This document shows positions 52,012 through 61,598 of a DNA stretch of 64,000 bases, piece by piece (within the stretch, counting starts at the first letter, position 1; each line of letters begins with the position of its first letter). The DNA is taken from contig NZ_JAUXPI010000045.1 of NCBI RefSeq assembly GCF_030684035.1, positions 1-64,000 of the forward strand, written 5' to 3'. The DNA is from Phaeovulum sp. (GTDB lineage: Bacteria; Pseudomonadota; Alphaproteobacteria; Rhodobacterales; Rhodobacteraceae). A model generated the notes under the pieces. It was not told the origin of the DNA. It made no database searches and saw nothing but the letters and a program-made list of their open reading frames with translations. The position numbers and the translations under genes were made by a program.

Positions 52012-52727
52012 GCGCGGAACTGTTCGCGGTGATCGATGCGACATGGCCGGCGCGGGCACTGCACCGGGCCGGGGCGTTCGTGGTGCGCGAAGGGCAGGGC
52101 GGCGGCAAGCGGGTTTCGGCGGCGAGCGCGAAAGGCCCGTGGACCGGGGCCGATATCGAAGCGGCCACAGCCACCCATGCGCGGCTTGGGCAGCCCGCGC
52201 TGTTCATGATCCGGCCCGGCGAGGCGGCGCTTGATGCGGCACTTGCGGCGCGCGGGTTCAGTGTCATCGACCCGGTCGTGGTTCTCGCCGCACCGGTGGC
52301 GGCGCTTGCCACCGAGCGGCCGCCGCCGATCACCACCTTTTGCCTCTGGCCGCCCCTGGCGATCATGCGCGAGATCTGGGCCGAGGGTGGCATCGGAGCC
52401 GGGCGGCAGGCGGTGATGGAGCGCGCGCCGGGGCCGAAATGCGCCGTGCTGGGGCGCATCGAGGACCGCGCTGCGGGCGCGGGCTTTGTCGGCATTCACG
52501 CGGGCGTGGCGATGCTGCACGCCTTTCATGTGCTGCCGGTGCTGCGCCGCCGGGGCCTCGCGCGCCAGATGCTGCGCGAAGCGGCGTTCTGGGCGGCGGA
52601 CAATGGGGCCGAGACGCTGGCGCTGGTGGTGACGCGCGCAAATGCCGGGGCGCTGGCGCTTTATGGCGGCGTCGGCATGGCCGAGGTCGAGGGGTATCAC
52701 TATCGCATCGCGCCGGGGGCGGCGTGA
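52008..52727 (+). CDS. GNAT-family N-acetyltransferase
   Basis: A 239-residue protein. The C-terminal half has the acetyl-CoA loop (VLPVLRRRGLARQMLREAAFWA) and the end ANAGALALYGGVGMAEVEGYHYR. The N-terminal half is a less conserved, GNAT-like unit, so the protein may be a tandem. The acceptor is unknown. It is joined by overlaps to the CinA-like gene before and the OmpA-like gene after. Confidence 0.82.
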   Translation: MSAELFAVIDATWPARALHRAGAFVVREGQGGGKRVSAASAKGPWTGADIEAATATHARLGQPALFMIRPGEAALDAALAARGFSVIDPVVVLAAPVAALATERPPPITTFCLWPPLAIMREIWAEGGIGAGRQAVMERAPGPKCAVLGRIEDRAAGAGFVGIHAGVAMLHAFHVLPVLRRRGLARQMLREAAFWAADNGAETLALVVTRANAGALALYGGVGMAEVEGYHYRIAPGAA

Positions 52728-53713
52728 TGGCGGCGCGGGCGGGTCTGCTGCTGGTGCTTGCCGCCTGCCTTGCCGCCCCGGCACCGCTTGCCGCCGAAAT
52801 TGCCCTGCGTCTGCCTGCGAACGCCGAAAGCACCGCTGTGCGGGTTGACCCGCTGGCGAGCTATGCGCTGCCGGTCAGCGCGTGGCGTAGCGGCGAACTT
52901 CGCCTGCTGGCGCTGGAGGGGCGGCTCAGCCAGGCCGCATGGCGGCTGCGCGACAGCCCCGAAAGCAGCTTGCAGATCTTGCAGGGGCTGCGCGCGCAGA
53001 TCCTTGCGGCGGGCTACCAGGTCTTGTTCGAATGCGAGACAGACGGCTGCGGCGGTTTTGATTTCCGTTTTGCCATGAAGCTTCTGCCCGAGCCGGAAAT
53101 GCATGTGGATCTGGGCGATTTTCGCTATCTTGCGGCGGTGCATGGCGACGGGCCGGGGGCCGAGCATCTGGCGCTGGTGGTCAGCCGCTCGACCGCGTCG
53201 GGCTTCGTGCACCTGACGCAGGTCTATCCGGCGACCGGAGCGGCGGATGCGCCGGGCGGCACCGAGCCCATGACCGCGCCGGTCGAGGTTGGACCGCTGG
53301 CGCTGCTGGAAGGCGTGGAGGCCCCGACCGCCGAGGTCGCGGCACTTGCGGCGCGGCTGGAAACCTCGGGCAGCGCCGCGCTTGACGATCTTGCCTTCGA
53401 GACCGGCTCGGCGGTGCTGAGCCCCGGCGGCTACCCGTCGCTGGCCGTGCTTGCGGCGTATCTGGCGGCCAACCCTTCGCGGCGGGTGGCGCTGGTCGGG
53501 CATACCGATGCGGTGGGCGGGCTTGATGCCAATATCGCGCTGTCGCGCAAGCGGGCCGAGGCGGTGCGGGTGCGGCTGATCGAGGCGCATGGGGTGAACC
53601 CGGCGCAGATCAGCGCCGAGGGTGCCGGATGGCTTGCGCCGCGCGCCTCGAACCTGACCGCTGCGGGACGCGCGCTGAACAGAAGGGTCGAGGTGGTTCT
53701 CACCTCGACCTGA
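52727..53713 (+). CDS. OmpA-family periplasmic protein
   Basis: A 328-residue exported protein with a signal peptide (AGLLLVLAACLAAPAPLAAE). A middle domain has two cysteines (FECETDGCGGFDF). The end, from ~residue 222, is an OmpA peptidoglycan-binding domain: LAFETGSAVLSPGGYPSLAVLAAYL, then GHTDAVGGLDANIALSRKRAEAV and ALNRRVEV. ATG 52727 overlaps the GNAT stop by one base (TGATG). The signal peptide also holds a cysteine (LAAC) that could serve as a lipobox, but context is weak. A terminator hairpin follows. Confidence 0.84.
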   Translation: MAARAGLLLVLAACLAAPAPLAAEIALRLPANAESTAVRVDPLASYALPVSAWRSGELRLLALEGRLSQAAWRLRDSPESSLQILQGLRAQILAAGYQVLFECETDGCGGFDFRFAMKLLPEPEMHVDLGDFRYLAAVHGDGPGAEHLALVVSRSTASGFVHLTQVYPATGAADAPGGTEPMTAPVEVGPLALLEGVEAPTAEVAALAARLETSGSAALDDLAFETGSAVLSPGGYPSLAVLAAYLAANPSRRVALVGHTDAVGGLDANIALSRKRAEAVRVRLIEAHGVNPAQISAEGAGWLAPRASNLTAAGRALNRRVEVVLTST

Positions 53714-53716
53714 GTG

Positions 53717-53739
53717 GCTGCCCGAGGGGAGCGGGCAGC
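53717..53739. terminator. 8-bp stem hairpin between OmpA-like and lysR genes
   Basis: GCTGCCCG (53717-53724) pairs exactly with CGGGCAGC (53732-53739) around a 7-nt loop, 4 bp after the OmpA-like stop and 22 bp before the convergent LysR stop. It is placed to end both transcripts; there is no T-run. Confidence 0.5.
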
Positions 53740-53761
53740 GGGGAGGATCGGTTGCCGGGGG

Positions 53762-54667
53762 CTACCAGTTGTCGGGGCCCTTGTCGGCGAAGGTCTGTGC
53801 CAGAAAGTCGATGAAGGCGCGCACCTTGGGCTGGGTAAAGCGGCCCGGTGGATAGACCGCGTAGATACCCAGTGTTTCCATCGGCAGGCCCGGCATTGCC
53901 TCTTCGACAAGGCCCTGTTTCATCGCTTCGGCATAAAGAAAGCTGGGCAGGTAGGCGATGCCCAGACCCGCAGCGGCGGCGTGCAGCAGGCTTTGGCCAT
54001 CGTTGACCGTAAGCCAGCCCGCCGAGCGCACCTGCCGCCGCTCGCCCGAGGGCGCGGTGATCTTCCAGACGTTGCCGGCGGCCTGGTTCGAGTAATGCAG
54101 CAGCTTGTGAGTGTTCAGATCGTCGATCTTTTGCGGATGGCCGTATTTGGCGAAATAGGCAGGCGCGCCGATCATCCGCTTGGCGGTTTCTGTCAGCTTG
54201 CGGGCGCGCAGCGTGCTGTCTTCCAGCTCGCCGACCCGGATCGCCATGTCGAAACCTTCCGAGATGAGCTCCACATAGCGGTTGTTCAGCACCATGTTCA
54301 CGGTGATGTCGGGAAATTCCTGCAAGAAGTTGCCAAGCACCGGCGAGAGCAGGTTGACGCCGAAATCGGTGGCCACCGAAATGCGCAAGAGCCCCGAGGG
54401 CGCGATCTGCATCGAGGTGACCAACGCATCGGCTTCGCCCGCGTCGTTGAGCACGCGGCGGGCGCGGTCGTAATAGGCCAGACCGATCTCGGTGGGGCTG
54501 ACGCGCCGGGTGGTGCGGTTCAAGAGCCGCGCCCCGAGTCGCGCTTCCAGCGCCGAGACATGCTTGGACACGGCTGACTTCGAAATCCCCATTTTCTTCG
54601 CGGCATCGGTAAAGCCTCCCTGATCCACGACGGTGGCGAAGGCTTCCATTTCGGTCAGTCGATCCAT
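53762..54667 (-). CDS. LysR-family transcriptional regulator
   Basis: A 301-residue regulator. The N-terminal winged helix (MEAFATVVDQGGFTDAAKKMGISKSAVSKHVSALEARLG) precedes a substrate-binding domain with RISVATDFG and GFDMAIRVGELEDS. ATG 54667 begins the canonical N terminus; a longer frame above it is out of keeping. It is divergent from the FadH-like gene over 271 bp, the usual position for a LysR target; an imperfect dyad (54713-54731) lies between them. Confidence 0.88.
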   Translation of the reverse strand: MDRLTEMEAFATVVDQGGFTDAAKKMGISKSAVSKHVSALEARLGARLLNRTTRRVSPTEIGLAYYDRARRVLNDAGEADALVTSMQIAPSGLLRISVATDFGVNLLSPVLGNFLQEFPDITVNMVLNNRYVELISEGFDMAIRVGELEDSTLRARKLTETAKRMIGAPAYFAKYGHPQKIDDLNTHKLLHYSNQAAGNVWKITAPSGERRQVRSAGWLTVNDGQSLLHAAAAGLGIAYLPSFLYAEAMKQGLVEEAMPGLPMETLGIYAVYPPGRFTQPKVRAFIDFLAQTFADKGPDNW

Positions 54668-54797
54668 TGTACACCCATTCGTAACAGTACGCGCTTGCCT
54701 CGGGTATCGACGCCAATTCGGGCGCAAATGGGGCTTGGGCGGGACAATGGCGGGGAATTTGGCGCATGACGGCGGGTCGCGCGCCTTCGCGGCGGTG

Positions 54798-54864
54798 CAG
54801 GGGGGCGCTGCCCCCCCGGCCCTGCGGGCCTCCCCCCGGGGTATTTTCGCGAAGGAGAATGCAG
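54798..54864 (+). repeat. intergenic hairpin repeat, copy B
   Basis: GGGGGGC at 54800-54806 and GCCCCCC nearby form the stem; CCGGCCCTGCGGGCC adds a second small stem, then CCCCCGGGGTATTTT and GAAGGAGAATG follow. It lies in the divergent space between lysR and the FadH-like gene, not at a convergent end, so its role may differ from copy A. It can be misread as part of a short gene. Confidence 0.62.
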
Positions 54865-54938
54865 GGGCCGTGACGCCGCGTTGGGGGTGACAAGCAAGCG
54901 GGCACCGGGCAGGTTCGAAAGGAATTCGGGAGGACGCC

Positions 54939-56957
54939 ATGAGCCCTTATGCGCAGATGCTTTCGCCGCTTGATCTTGGCCATGTCGTGTTGCCCAACCG
55001 CGTGCTGATGGGCAGCATGCACACCGGGCTGGAAGAAACCGGCGACTGGAACCGGGTGGCCGAATTCTACGCCGAGCGGGCGCGCGGCGGCGTTGGCCTG
55101 ATGGTGACCGGGGGCATGGCACCAAACCGCGAGGGCGGGGTGTTTCCCGGTGCGGCCGGGCTGTTCACGCCCGCCGACATTGCCAACCACCGGCGGGTGA
55201 CGGACCGGGTGCATGCAGCGGGCGGGCGCATTGCCATGCAGATCCTGCATGCCGGGCGCTATGCCTACGGGCCGGAATGTGTTTCCGCCTCGGCGGTGAA
55301 GTCGCCGATTTCACCGTTTCAGCCGCGTGCGCTGGACGAGACGGGGATCGAGAAACAGATATCCGACATCGTCACCGCCGCGGCCCGCGCCCGCGAGGCG
55401 GGCTATGACGGGGTCGAGGTGATGGGCTCCGAGGGTTATTTCCTCAACCAGTTTCTGGTGCGCCATGTGAACCGCCGCGACGACCGCTGGGGCGGGTCTT
55501 ACGAAAACCGGATGCGACTGCCGGTCGAGGTGGTGGCGCGGGTGCGCGCCGCGGTGGGGCGTGATTTCATTCTGATCTACCGCATCAGCCTGATTGACCT
55601 CGTGCCCGATGGCTCCAGCTGGGCCGAGGTGGTGCAACTGGCGCGTGCCATCGAGGCGGCGGGGGCGAGTCTCTTGAACACCGGCATCGGCTGGCACGAG
55701 GCGCGGGTTCCCACCATTGCCACCTCGGTGCCGCGCGCAGCCTTCACCTGGCTGACCGCGCGGCTGCGCCCAGAGGTGGGGATTCCGGTGATCGCCTCGA
55801 ACCGGATCAACACGCCCGAGCTGGCCGAGAGCATTCTGGCAAGCGGCCAGGCCGATATGGTTTCGATGGCGCGGCCGTTTCTGGCCGACCCCGATTTCGT
55901 CGCCAAGGCGGCGGCGGGGCGGGCGGACGAGATTGCCCCCTGCATCGCCTGCAATCAGGCCTGCCTTGACCATACCTTTTCGGGAAAGATTTCCTCGTGC
56001 CTCGTCAACCCGCGCGCCGGGCATGAAACCGAGTTACCCGTTACTCCCGCCGCCGTGCCCAAGGCAATTGCGGTGGTGGGGGCAGGCCCGGCGGGCATGG
56101 CGGCGGCGATCACCGCCGCCGGACGCGGCCACCGGGTGACCCTGTTCGAACGCGCCGCCGAGATCGGCGGCCAGTTGACGCTGGCCCGCGAGGTGCCGGG
56201 CAAAGAGGAGTTCCGCGGCCTGGTGGGCTGGTTTGCCACCATGATCGCGCGTTCCGGGGTCACGCTCCGGCTCGGCACCGAGGCGGTGCCCGCGGCGCTG
56301 GCGGGGTTTGACGAGGTCATCATTGCCACCGGCGTCAGTGCCCGCGACCCCGGCATTGCCACCGACCCCCGGGCCTCGGTACTTGGCTACGCCGAGGTGC
56401 TGCGCGGCGCCAGGGTGGGGGCGCGGGTTGCCATTGTCGGGGCTGGCGGGATCGGCTTTGACGTGGCGGAATACCTCACCCAATCGGGCGAAAGCGCCAC
56501 GCTCCACCCGGCGGAATGGCGGCGCGAATGGGGTGTGGGCGATCCTGCGCTGAGCCCCGGCGGGCTGGCGGAGCCTGCGCCCGCGGCCCCGGCGCGCGCG
56601 GTCACCCTGTTGCAACGCAAGCCCGAGAAGCCGGGGCGCAAGCTTGGCAAGACCACCGGCTGGATCCACCGCGCGCAGCTGGCGGCGCGGGGGGTGAAGA
56701 TGCTGGGTGGCGTGAACTACGAGCGGATTGCGCCCGAGGGGCTGCATGTCAGCTTCGGTGCTGCGCGCGAAAACCCGACGCTGATCGAGGCCGACGCCGT
56801 GGTGCTTTGCGCCGGTCAGACCTCGAACCGCGGCCTCGCCGAGGCGCTCGCAGCGCTCGGTCGCCCCTGCCATATCATCGGCGGGGCCGATGTGGCGGGC
56901 GAACTGGATGCAAAACGGGCCATCGACCAGGGCACCCGCCTCGCACTTTCGCTTTAG
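54939..56957 (+). CDS. FMN/FAD/[4Fe-4S] oxidoreductase, 2,4-dienoyl-CoA reductase (FadH)-like
   Basis: A 672-residue fusion enzyme. Residues 1-~330 form the FMN TIM barrel (VLPNRVLMGSMHTGLEE; FLNQFLVRHVNRRDDRWGGS). The [4Fe-4S] ligands are C335, C338, C342 and C354 (CIACNQAC and SSC). Then come two nucleotide sites: VVGAGPAGMAAAI with IGGQLTLA, and VAIVGAGGIGFDVAEYL. The layout matches FadH and trimethylamine dehydrogenase; the CIACNQACLD form favours dienoyl-CoA reductase. A ribosome-binding site (GGGAGG) precedes ATG 54939. Confidence 0.88.
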   Translation: MSPYAQMLSPLDLGHVVLPNRVLMGSMHTGLEETGDWNRVAEFYAERARGGVGLMVTGGMAPNREGGVFPGAAGLFTPADIANHRRVTDRVHAAGGRIAMQILHAGRYAYGPECVSASAVKSPISPFQPRALDETGIEKQISDIVTAAARAREAGYDGVEVMGSEGYFLNQFLVRHVNRRDDRWGGSYENRMRLPVEVVARVRAAVGRDFILIYRISLIDLVPDGSSWAEVVQLARAIEAAGASLLNTGIGWHEARVPTIATSVPRAAFTWLTARLRPEVGIPVIASNRINTPELAESILASGQADMVSMARPFLADPDFVAKAAAGRADEIAPCIACNQACLDHTFSGKISSCLVNPRAGHETELPVTPAAVPKAIAVVGAGPAGMAAAITAAGRGHRVTLFERAAEIGGQLTLAREVPGKEEFRGLVGWFATMIARSGVTLRLGTEAVPAALAGFDEVIIATGVSARDPGIATDPRASVLGYAEVLRGARVGARVAIVGAGGIGFDVAEYLTQSGESATLHPAEWRREWGVGDPALSPGGLAEPAPAAPARAVTLLQRKPEKPGRKLGKTTGWIHRAQLAARGVKMLGGVNYERIAPEGLHVSFGAARENPTLIEADAVVLCAGQTSNRGLAEALAALGRPCHIIGGADVAGELDAKRAIDQGTRLALSL

Positions 56958-57019
56958 GCTTCTTCAACGCCCAAATACCCCACGGGGGTGCGGGGGTGTG
57001 AAACCCCCGCCGCGCCGGC
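56957..57019 (-). repeat. intergenic hairpin repeat, copy C
   Basis: On the minus strand the order is the same as in the other copies: stem GCGGGGGT (complement of 57003-57010) with its partner at 56990-56997 and a 5-nt loop, then CCCCGTGGGGTATTT, then GAAGAAG. It lies between the convergent FadH-like and unknown genes, consistent with a bidirectional terminator. Confidence 0.62.
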
Positions 57020-57022
57020 CGA

Positions 57023-57385
57023 TCAGCTGCCCGATTCGAGGCAATGGCGGCGGAAGGCGCGTTTGAGCATGTCTAGCTCGGCGCGCAAGAGGTCAATCTC
57101 GGTGCGCAGGTCATCTTCCAGCGGCACTCCGGCGATGATCGAGAAATGCGCCAGAACTTCGCCGCTCGGGGCGTCGGTCAGCAGAAAGGTCTGCACGCCA
57201 TCGTTCAGCACCTCGGGCGGGATCGGCAGGCTGAGCCGCCAGCGACCGAGGCCGTCAGCCACCGCAACCAGACCTGGAAGCGATCGTTCCAGATGACTGA
57301 CCGCAAGCCCGGCGGCATCGGGACCAAGCAGCAGCGCCTCCCAGCGACCGGCGCGGATGCGCTGCATTTCCAGCAAATAGCTCAT
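57023..57385 (-). CDS. conserved-looking small protein, unknown function
   Basis: A 120-residue protein: a beta-rich first part (YLLEMQRIRAGRWEALLLG) and a C-terminal helix (DDLRTEIDLLRAELDMLKRAFRRHCLE) that looks like a coiled coil. No family is recognised. ATG 57385 follows GAGGGG by 4 bp; an alternative GTG at 57397 overlaps the stop of the upstream gene as GTGA. Either way the two genes are coupled. Confidence 0.65.
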   Translation of the reverse strand: MSYLLEMQRIRAGRWEALLLGPDAAGLAVSHLERSLPGLVAVADGLGRWRLSLPIPPEVLNDGVQTFLLTDAPSGEVLAHFSIIAGVPLEDDLRTEIDLLRAELDMLKRAFRRHCLESGS

Positions 57386-57393
57386 GGCACCCC

Positions 57394-58167
57394 TCACAAA
57401 TCGGCGCGCGGGCGGCGCGACAGGGTCAGATCACGAATCACGATCTGGTTCATTTCGGGGCCTTCGAAGATCAGGTCGATCCAGGCCTTGTCCACCCGCT
57501 TTTCGTTCATCTTGGTATAGGCGAGATCGAACTCGACCCAGGTATCTGCTTGCTGCAGCGGCAGCTCGCGCACCAGTTGTTCGGTGTTCGGGCCGCTGCG
57601 GATGTTGAGTCGGGCAAAGATTTCCAGTGGTTTCTCGACCTCGACCAGGCAGTCGAGCCGGATCAGGTGGTTGCGCCGCAGCCCCTGCACCGCCTCGGAT
57701 GGCAGATCGAGCACCAGCGACAGGAACGAGCCATCGAAGTGGAACACATCGAGCCGCAGCCCATAGGGCGCAAGGTCGGTTTCGCGGCGGTTGCGAATCT
57801 GGTGCGCGGTCAGTTCGCTTGTCGTGCAGTCGTGGAATACGGTCGCTTCATCGCCAAGCATGGCGCGGCTGGCAAGGCCCGAATGCCCGACCGGCACCAC
57901 CGGGCCGCGCCAAAGCGCGGGCCGCCAGGCCCAATCGGCACCAAGCGGGCGGCGGATCGCATCTGATCCGATCAGCGGCAGGGTCAGGCGCGCATCGGCC
58001 ACATGCAGCAGCCGGTCGATCTCGCGGCGGGTCTGCACCGCATCGTCGCGCAGGCTGCGCAACAGGCCAAGCCGCATCTGGCTGGCAAGCCGCGATGCGC
58101 GGCGCCAGCGCGCCAGCGCGCGGCGTTGCAGCAGGCGGTCTAGGTAAGTCTGGCTTCTGGTATCCAT
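57394..58167 (-). CDS. DUF6478-like protein, unknown function
   Basis: A 257-residue protein. The basic N terminus (RLLQRRALARWRRASRLASQMR) is followed by a beta-rich core with DWAWRPALWRGP, HDCTTSEL, FHFDGSFLSLVLDLP and a final VIRDLTLSRRPRADL. I recognise this as a family restricted mainly to Rhodobacterales with no known role; the name is from memory and not checked. It is upstream of the 120-residue gene and coupled to it. Confidence 0.68.
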   Translation of the reverse strand: MDTRSQTYLDRLLQRRALARWRRASRLASQMRLGLLRSLRDDAVQTRREIDRLLHVADARLTLPLIGSDAIRRPLGADWAWRPALWRGPVVPVGHSGLASRAMLGDEATVFHDCTTSELTAHQIRNRRETDLAPYGLRLDVFHFDGSFLSLVLDLPSEAVQGLRRNHLIRLDCLVEVEKPLEIFARLNIRSGPNTEQLVRELPLQQADTWVEFDLAYTKMNEKRVDKAWIDLIFEGPEMNQIVIRDLTLSRRPRADL

Positions 58168-58290
58168 GGTGGCCCGGTGAACGCGCAATCGTTACGCTTG
58201 CGGAAACAGTTAGCCCAAATCGTTTCAAATGCGCAAACAGCGCAAGAGGAAAATTGCCCATCCTTGTCGATCGGACCGAGGCAGGCGGCC

Positions 58291-58935
58291 TCAGCCGGAC
58301 GCAGCCTGCGCATTTGCCGCCCTGAGCGCTGCGGCAAAGTCGGTTGCCAACATCTTCATCGTGGTGGAGTTGAGCGGCTCATCGGCAAGCCCGAGCACGG
58401 TCAGCGAGACGATTCGGCCGCGGATTTCCATCAATCCGCGCCAGGATCGCGCCTGCACCCGATTGGCACCCGAAGCTGCGGTGTCGGTCAACTCGATCAG
58501 CAGCACATCGCCCGCAATCTGGCTGCGCACCACCTTGACCGTCGCCGCGTTGCCGCTGCGCGAAAGTGCCGCACGCCCGGCTTCGGAGCGGAAGTAGGTT
58601 TCAAGCTGCTTGAATGATTTGGCCAGCGGCGCGGCACCCGGGGTTGCGGCGGTGACCGAAGCGGTCAACACCGCCTTGGCAGGCGGGCGCTCGGCCGTGG
58701 TGCTGTGCGAAAGCGAGGCGCAGCTGCCGAGCAGCACGAAGGCATCTGTTCCCGCCTCATGGCTTTGCGCGGTGTCGATGCAGAACCCGCGCGGTCCGGC
58801 AATGACCGGGCCGCCAGAGCTGAGCGCCAGCGTGGCGGGTGCCTGGCCGCCACCGAAGGACATTGCGCAGCCAGCGCCGGCAAGGCAAGCCGCGAGTGCC
58901 AGCGCCAGACGCACCTTACTGGTCCATGTAAACAT
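58291..58935 (-). CDS. lipoprotein of unknown function overlapping ilvD
   Basis: A 214-residue lipoprotein: lipobox LAGAGC with lipidated C23, followed by GPRGFCIDTAQSHEAG and VLLGSCASLSH, a cysteine-containing segment. The remaining ~120 residues (LETYFRSEAGRAALSRSG; SWRGLMEIRGRIVSLTV) are unassigned. Its start lies 20 bp inside the 3' end of ilvD in another frame, so it depends on that transcript or on an internal promoter. The ATG at 58935 is chosen because the signal peptide begins there. Confidence 0.72.
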   Translation of the reverse strand: MFTWTSKVRLALALAACLAGAGCAMSFGGGQAPATLALSSGGPVIAGPRGFCIDTAQSHEAGTDAFVLLGSCASLSHSTTAERPPAKAVLTASVTAATPGAAPLAKSFKQLETYFRSEAGRAALSRSGNAATVKVVRSQIAGDVLLIELTDTAASGANRVQARSWRGLMEIRGRIVSLTVLGLADEPLNSTTMKMLATDFAAALRAANAQAASG

Positions 58936-60649
58936 GGGTTTCGGCTCTGGCACCCGGATGGGTGACCGCGCCAAAACGGGTCGGGCCGACAAGCTGCGCG
59001 TATTTCCAGACAGCGCCGGTGGCGTAATCGGTTTTGCGCGGGCCTTTCCAGTCTGCCTTGCGGGCAGCAAGTTCGGCATCGGACAGCGCCACCGATATTT
59101 CGCCCTTGATCGCGTCGATGGTGATGATGTCACCATCTTTCAGCAACGCGATCGGGCCGCCATGGGCCGCCTCGGGGCCGACATGGCCGACGCAGAAGCC
59201 GCGCGTGGCACCCGAAAAGCGGCCATCGGTGATGAGCGCCACCTTCTTGCCCATGCCCTGCCCGCTGAGCGCCGCCGTGGTGGAAAGCATTTCGCGCATG
59301 CCCGGCCCGCCTGCGGGGCCTTCGTTGCGGATGACCAGCACCTCGCCTTCCTTGTAGCTGCGCGCCTGCACCGCCTCGAAGGCGTCCTCTTCGCATTCAT
59401 AGACCCGCGCGGGGCCGGTGAACACCTGTTGTGCGGGTGCCATGCCCGCGACCTTCACGATCGCGCCATCGGGGGCGATGTTGCCCTTGAGGCCGACCAC
59501 ACCGCCGGTAGCGGTGATCGGTGCCGAAACCGGGTAGATCACCTTGCCGTCAGGCTCGCCCCGGATCTGATCGAGTTCCTCGCCCATCGTGCGGCCCGAA
59601 GCGGTCATGCAATCGAGATGCATCAGCCCGGCCTTGGCGAGTTGCTTGAGCACCACCGGCACCCCGCCCGCTTCGTAAAGGTCCTTGGCCACATAATCGC
59701 CGCCGGGACGCAGGTTCACGAAATACGGGGTGTCGTGAAAAATGTCGCAGACATCGAAGAGGTCGAAATCGATGCCGATCTCGTTGGCGATGGCGGGAAG
59801 ATGCAGCCCGGCATTGGTTGAACCGCCGGTTGCGGCAACCACGCGGGCGGCGTTTTCCAAAGCCTTGCGGGTAACGATATCGCGGGCGCGGATGTTCTTC
59901 TCGATCAGGTTCATCACCGCGACGCCGGTGGCATCGCAGAACTGATCGCGCGATTCGTAAGGTGCCGGGGCCCCTGACGAATTCAAAAGCGCAAGCCCGA
60001 TCGCCTCGGATACGCAGGCCATGGTGTTGGCGGTGTACTGGCCGCCGCAGGCACCCGCCGAGGGGCAGGCCAGCTTTTCCAGAATCGCCAGTTCCGCATC
60101 GGACATCTTGCCTGCCGAATGCTGCCCGACCGCCTCGAACACATCCTGCACCACGATGTCGCGGCCATTGAGCCGACCCGGCAGGATCGAGCCACCGTAG
60201 ATGAAGACCGAAGGCACGTTGAGCCGCACCATTGCCATCATCATGCCCGGCAGCGACTTGTCGCAGCCCGCGATCCCTACCAGAGCGTCGTAGCAATGCC
60301 CGCGCATGGTCAGTTCGACCGTATCGGCAATGGCATCGCGGCTGGGCAGCGACGAACGCATGCCCTCGTGCCCCATGGCAATACCGTCGGTGACGGTGAT
60401 GGTGGTGAATTCGCGCGGCGTGCCGCCGCCCTTCTTGACACCCATCTTCACCGCCTGCGCCTGACGGTTGAGCGCGATGTTGCAGGGTGCCGCCTCGTTC
60501 CAGCAGGTGGCAACACCGACCCATGGCTGGTGAATTTCTTCCTCGGTGATGCCCATGGCGTAGAAATACGACCGGTGCGGCGCGCGCGAGGGGCCTTCGG
60601 TGACGTGGCGAGAGGGCAGGATTGATTTGTCGAAACGGCTGTTTTTCAT
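58916..60649 (-). CDS. ilvD: dihydroxy-acid dehydratase
   Basis: A 577-residue Fe-S dehydratase that makes the 2-oxo acids of valine and isoleucine and of pantothenate. [13 protein letters not shown] and [15 protein letters not shown] give two of the cluster cysteines, and [11 protein letters not shown] the third; [16 protein letters not shown] is in the C-terminal domain. ATG 60649 is preceded by GGAG, and [18 protein letters not shown] is the usual N terminus. The divergent dehydratase gene is 157 bp away. Confidence 0.95.
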   Translation of the reverse strand: MKNSRFDKSILPSRHVTEGPSRAPHRSYFYAMGITEEEIHQPWVGVATCWNEAAPCNIALNRQAQAVKMGVKKGGGTPREFTTITVTDGIAMGHEGMRSSLPSRDAIADTVELTMRGHCYDALVGIAGCDKSLPGMMMAMVRLNVPSVFIYGGSILPGRLNGRDIVVQDVFEAVGQHSAGKMSDAELAILEKLACPSAGACGGQYTANTMACVSEAIGLALLNSSGAPAPYESRDQFCDATGVAVMNLIEKNIRARDIVTRKALENAARVVAATGGSTNAGLHLPAIANEIGIDFDLFDVCDIFHDTPYFVNLRPGGDYVAKDLYEAGGVPVVLKQLAKAGLMHLDCMTASGRTMGEELDQIRGEPDGKVIYPVSAPITATGGVVGLKGNIAPDGAIVKVAGMAPAQQVFTGPARVYECEEDAFEAVQARSYKEGEVLVIRNEGPAGGPGMREMLSTTAALSGQGMGKKVALITDGRFSGATRGFCVGHVGPEAAHGGPIALLKDGDIITIDAIKGEISVALSDAELAARKADWKGPRKTDYATGAVWKYAQLVGPTRFGAVTHPGARAETHVYMDQ

Positions 60650-60806
60650 CGGCTTGCTCCCGGAATTGCTTGCCCAAGGGCAATAATGCGCCGATGCGGG
60701 CGCGGCAAGGAAGATCGCATGGCAAAAGAATTGCTGGCCCGCTCTGGTGCGGTCGCGCCGCGAGAGGCGGCTTGCAGAGCGCGGGCGGCTGCAGCAGTCT
60801 GGCGGA

Positions 60807-61598
60807 ATGCAAGAGGTGATCGGCAGAACCCGCGTCAGGCGCGACGACATCGATCCGGCCCGGGCAGAGGCGCTTGCGGCGCTGCTTGGGCGCGGGTTCG
60901 ATGCGGCCGCGCCGCTGCCGCCCTTTGCGCATCAGCTGTATTTCTGGGACGCCCTTCCCGCAGCGGAACTGGGCCGCGATGGGCACCCGGCGCGGGGCGG
61001 GTTCATTCCCGACCTCGGGTTGCCACGGCGGATGTGGGCGGGTGGGCGGCTGGTGTTCGAGGCACCGCTTTATGCCGGGCAGCAGGCGGAAAAGACCACG
61101 GTGATCGAGGCGGTAACGCGCAAGCAGGGGCGAAGCGGGCAATTGGCTTTCGTGACCCTGCGCCACGCGATTGCGCAGCGGGGCAGGCTTTGCGTGACCG
61201 AGTGGCAGGATCTGGTTTACCGCGCCGATCCGCTGCCGGGGCAGGTGGTGCCCCCGGTGCCGCAGGCTCCCGCAGGCGGCGAAGTGATGCGTTTGCGGTT
61301 TTCGCCGGTGGAGCTTTTCCGCTATTCGGCGCTGACCCTGAACGGCCACCGCATTCACTATGACCGCGACTATGCGCGCGGGGTGGAGGGCTATGGCGGG
61401 CTGGTGGTGCACGGGCCGCTTCTGGCGCAATGGCTGATGCTGATCGCCGCCGAGGCGCTGGGCGGGTTGAAGCGGTTTTCCTTCCGGGGCGTTTCGGCGG
61501 CGCTCGAGGGCGAGGAGCTGCGCTTTTGCCGCGACGGTGGGCGGCTTTGGGTGGCCGCGCAGGACGGGCGGCTATGCATGACCGCCGAAGCGGAATAG
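60807..61598 (+). CDS. FAS1-like / MaoC-type acyl dehydratase
   Basis: A 263-residue protein with two hotdog domains. The N-terminal half ([32 protein letters not shown]) is the FAS1-like dehydratase domain, and the C-terminal half has [20 protein letters not shown] and [13 protein letters not shown], the MaoC-like catalytic region with H and D. Homologues hydrate mesaconyl-C4-CoA or 3-methylfumaryl-CoA; the exact acyl-CoA is not known here. A repeat hairpin covers its stop codon. Confidence 0.82.
   Translation: MQEVIGRTRVRRDDIDPARAEALAALLGRGFDAAAPLPPFAHQLYFWDALPAAELGRDGHPARGGFIPDLGLPRRMWAGGRLVFEAPLYAGQQAEKTTVIEAVTRKQGRSGQLAFVTLRHAIAQRGRLCVTEWQDLVYRADPLPGQVVPPVPQAPAGGEVMRLRFSPVELFRYSALTLNGHRIHYDRDYARGVEGYGGLVVHGPLLAQWLMLIAAEALGGLKRFSFRGVSAALEGEELRFCRDGGRLWVAAQDGRLCMTAEAE

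Noticed and set aside
54633-54890. 85-residue frame across repeat copy B
   Set aside because: The frame is made by the hairpin repeat and by DNA antisense to the lysR start. Similar spurious small genes are known from this repeat type. No ribosome-binding site.
60622-60819. Short plus-strand frames between ilvD and the dehydratase
   Set aside because: They lie over the ilvD leader and start without ribosome-binding sites or recognisable motifs; the 157-bp region is better read as a shared promoter space.
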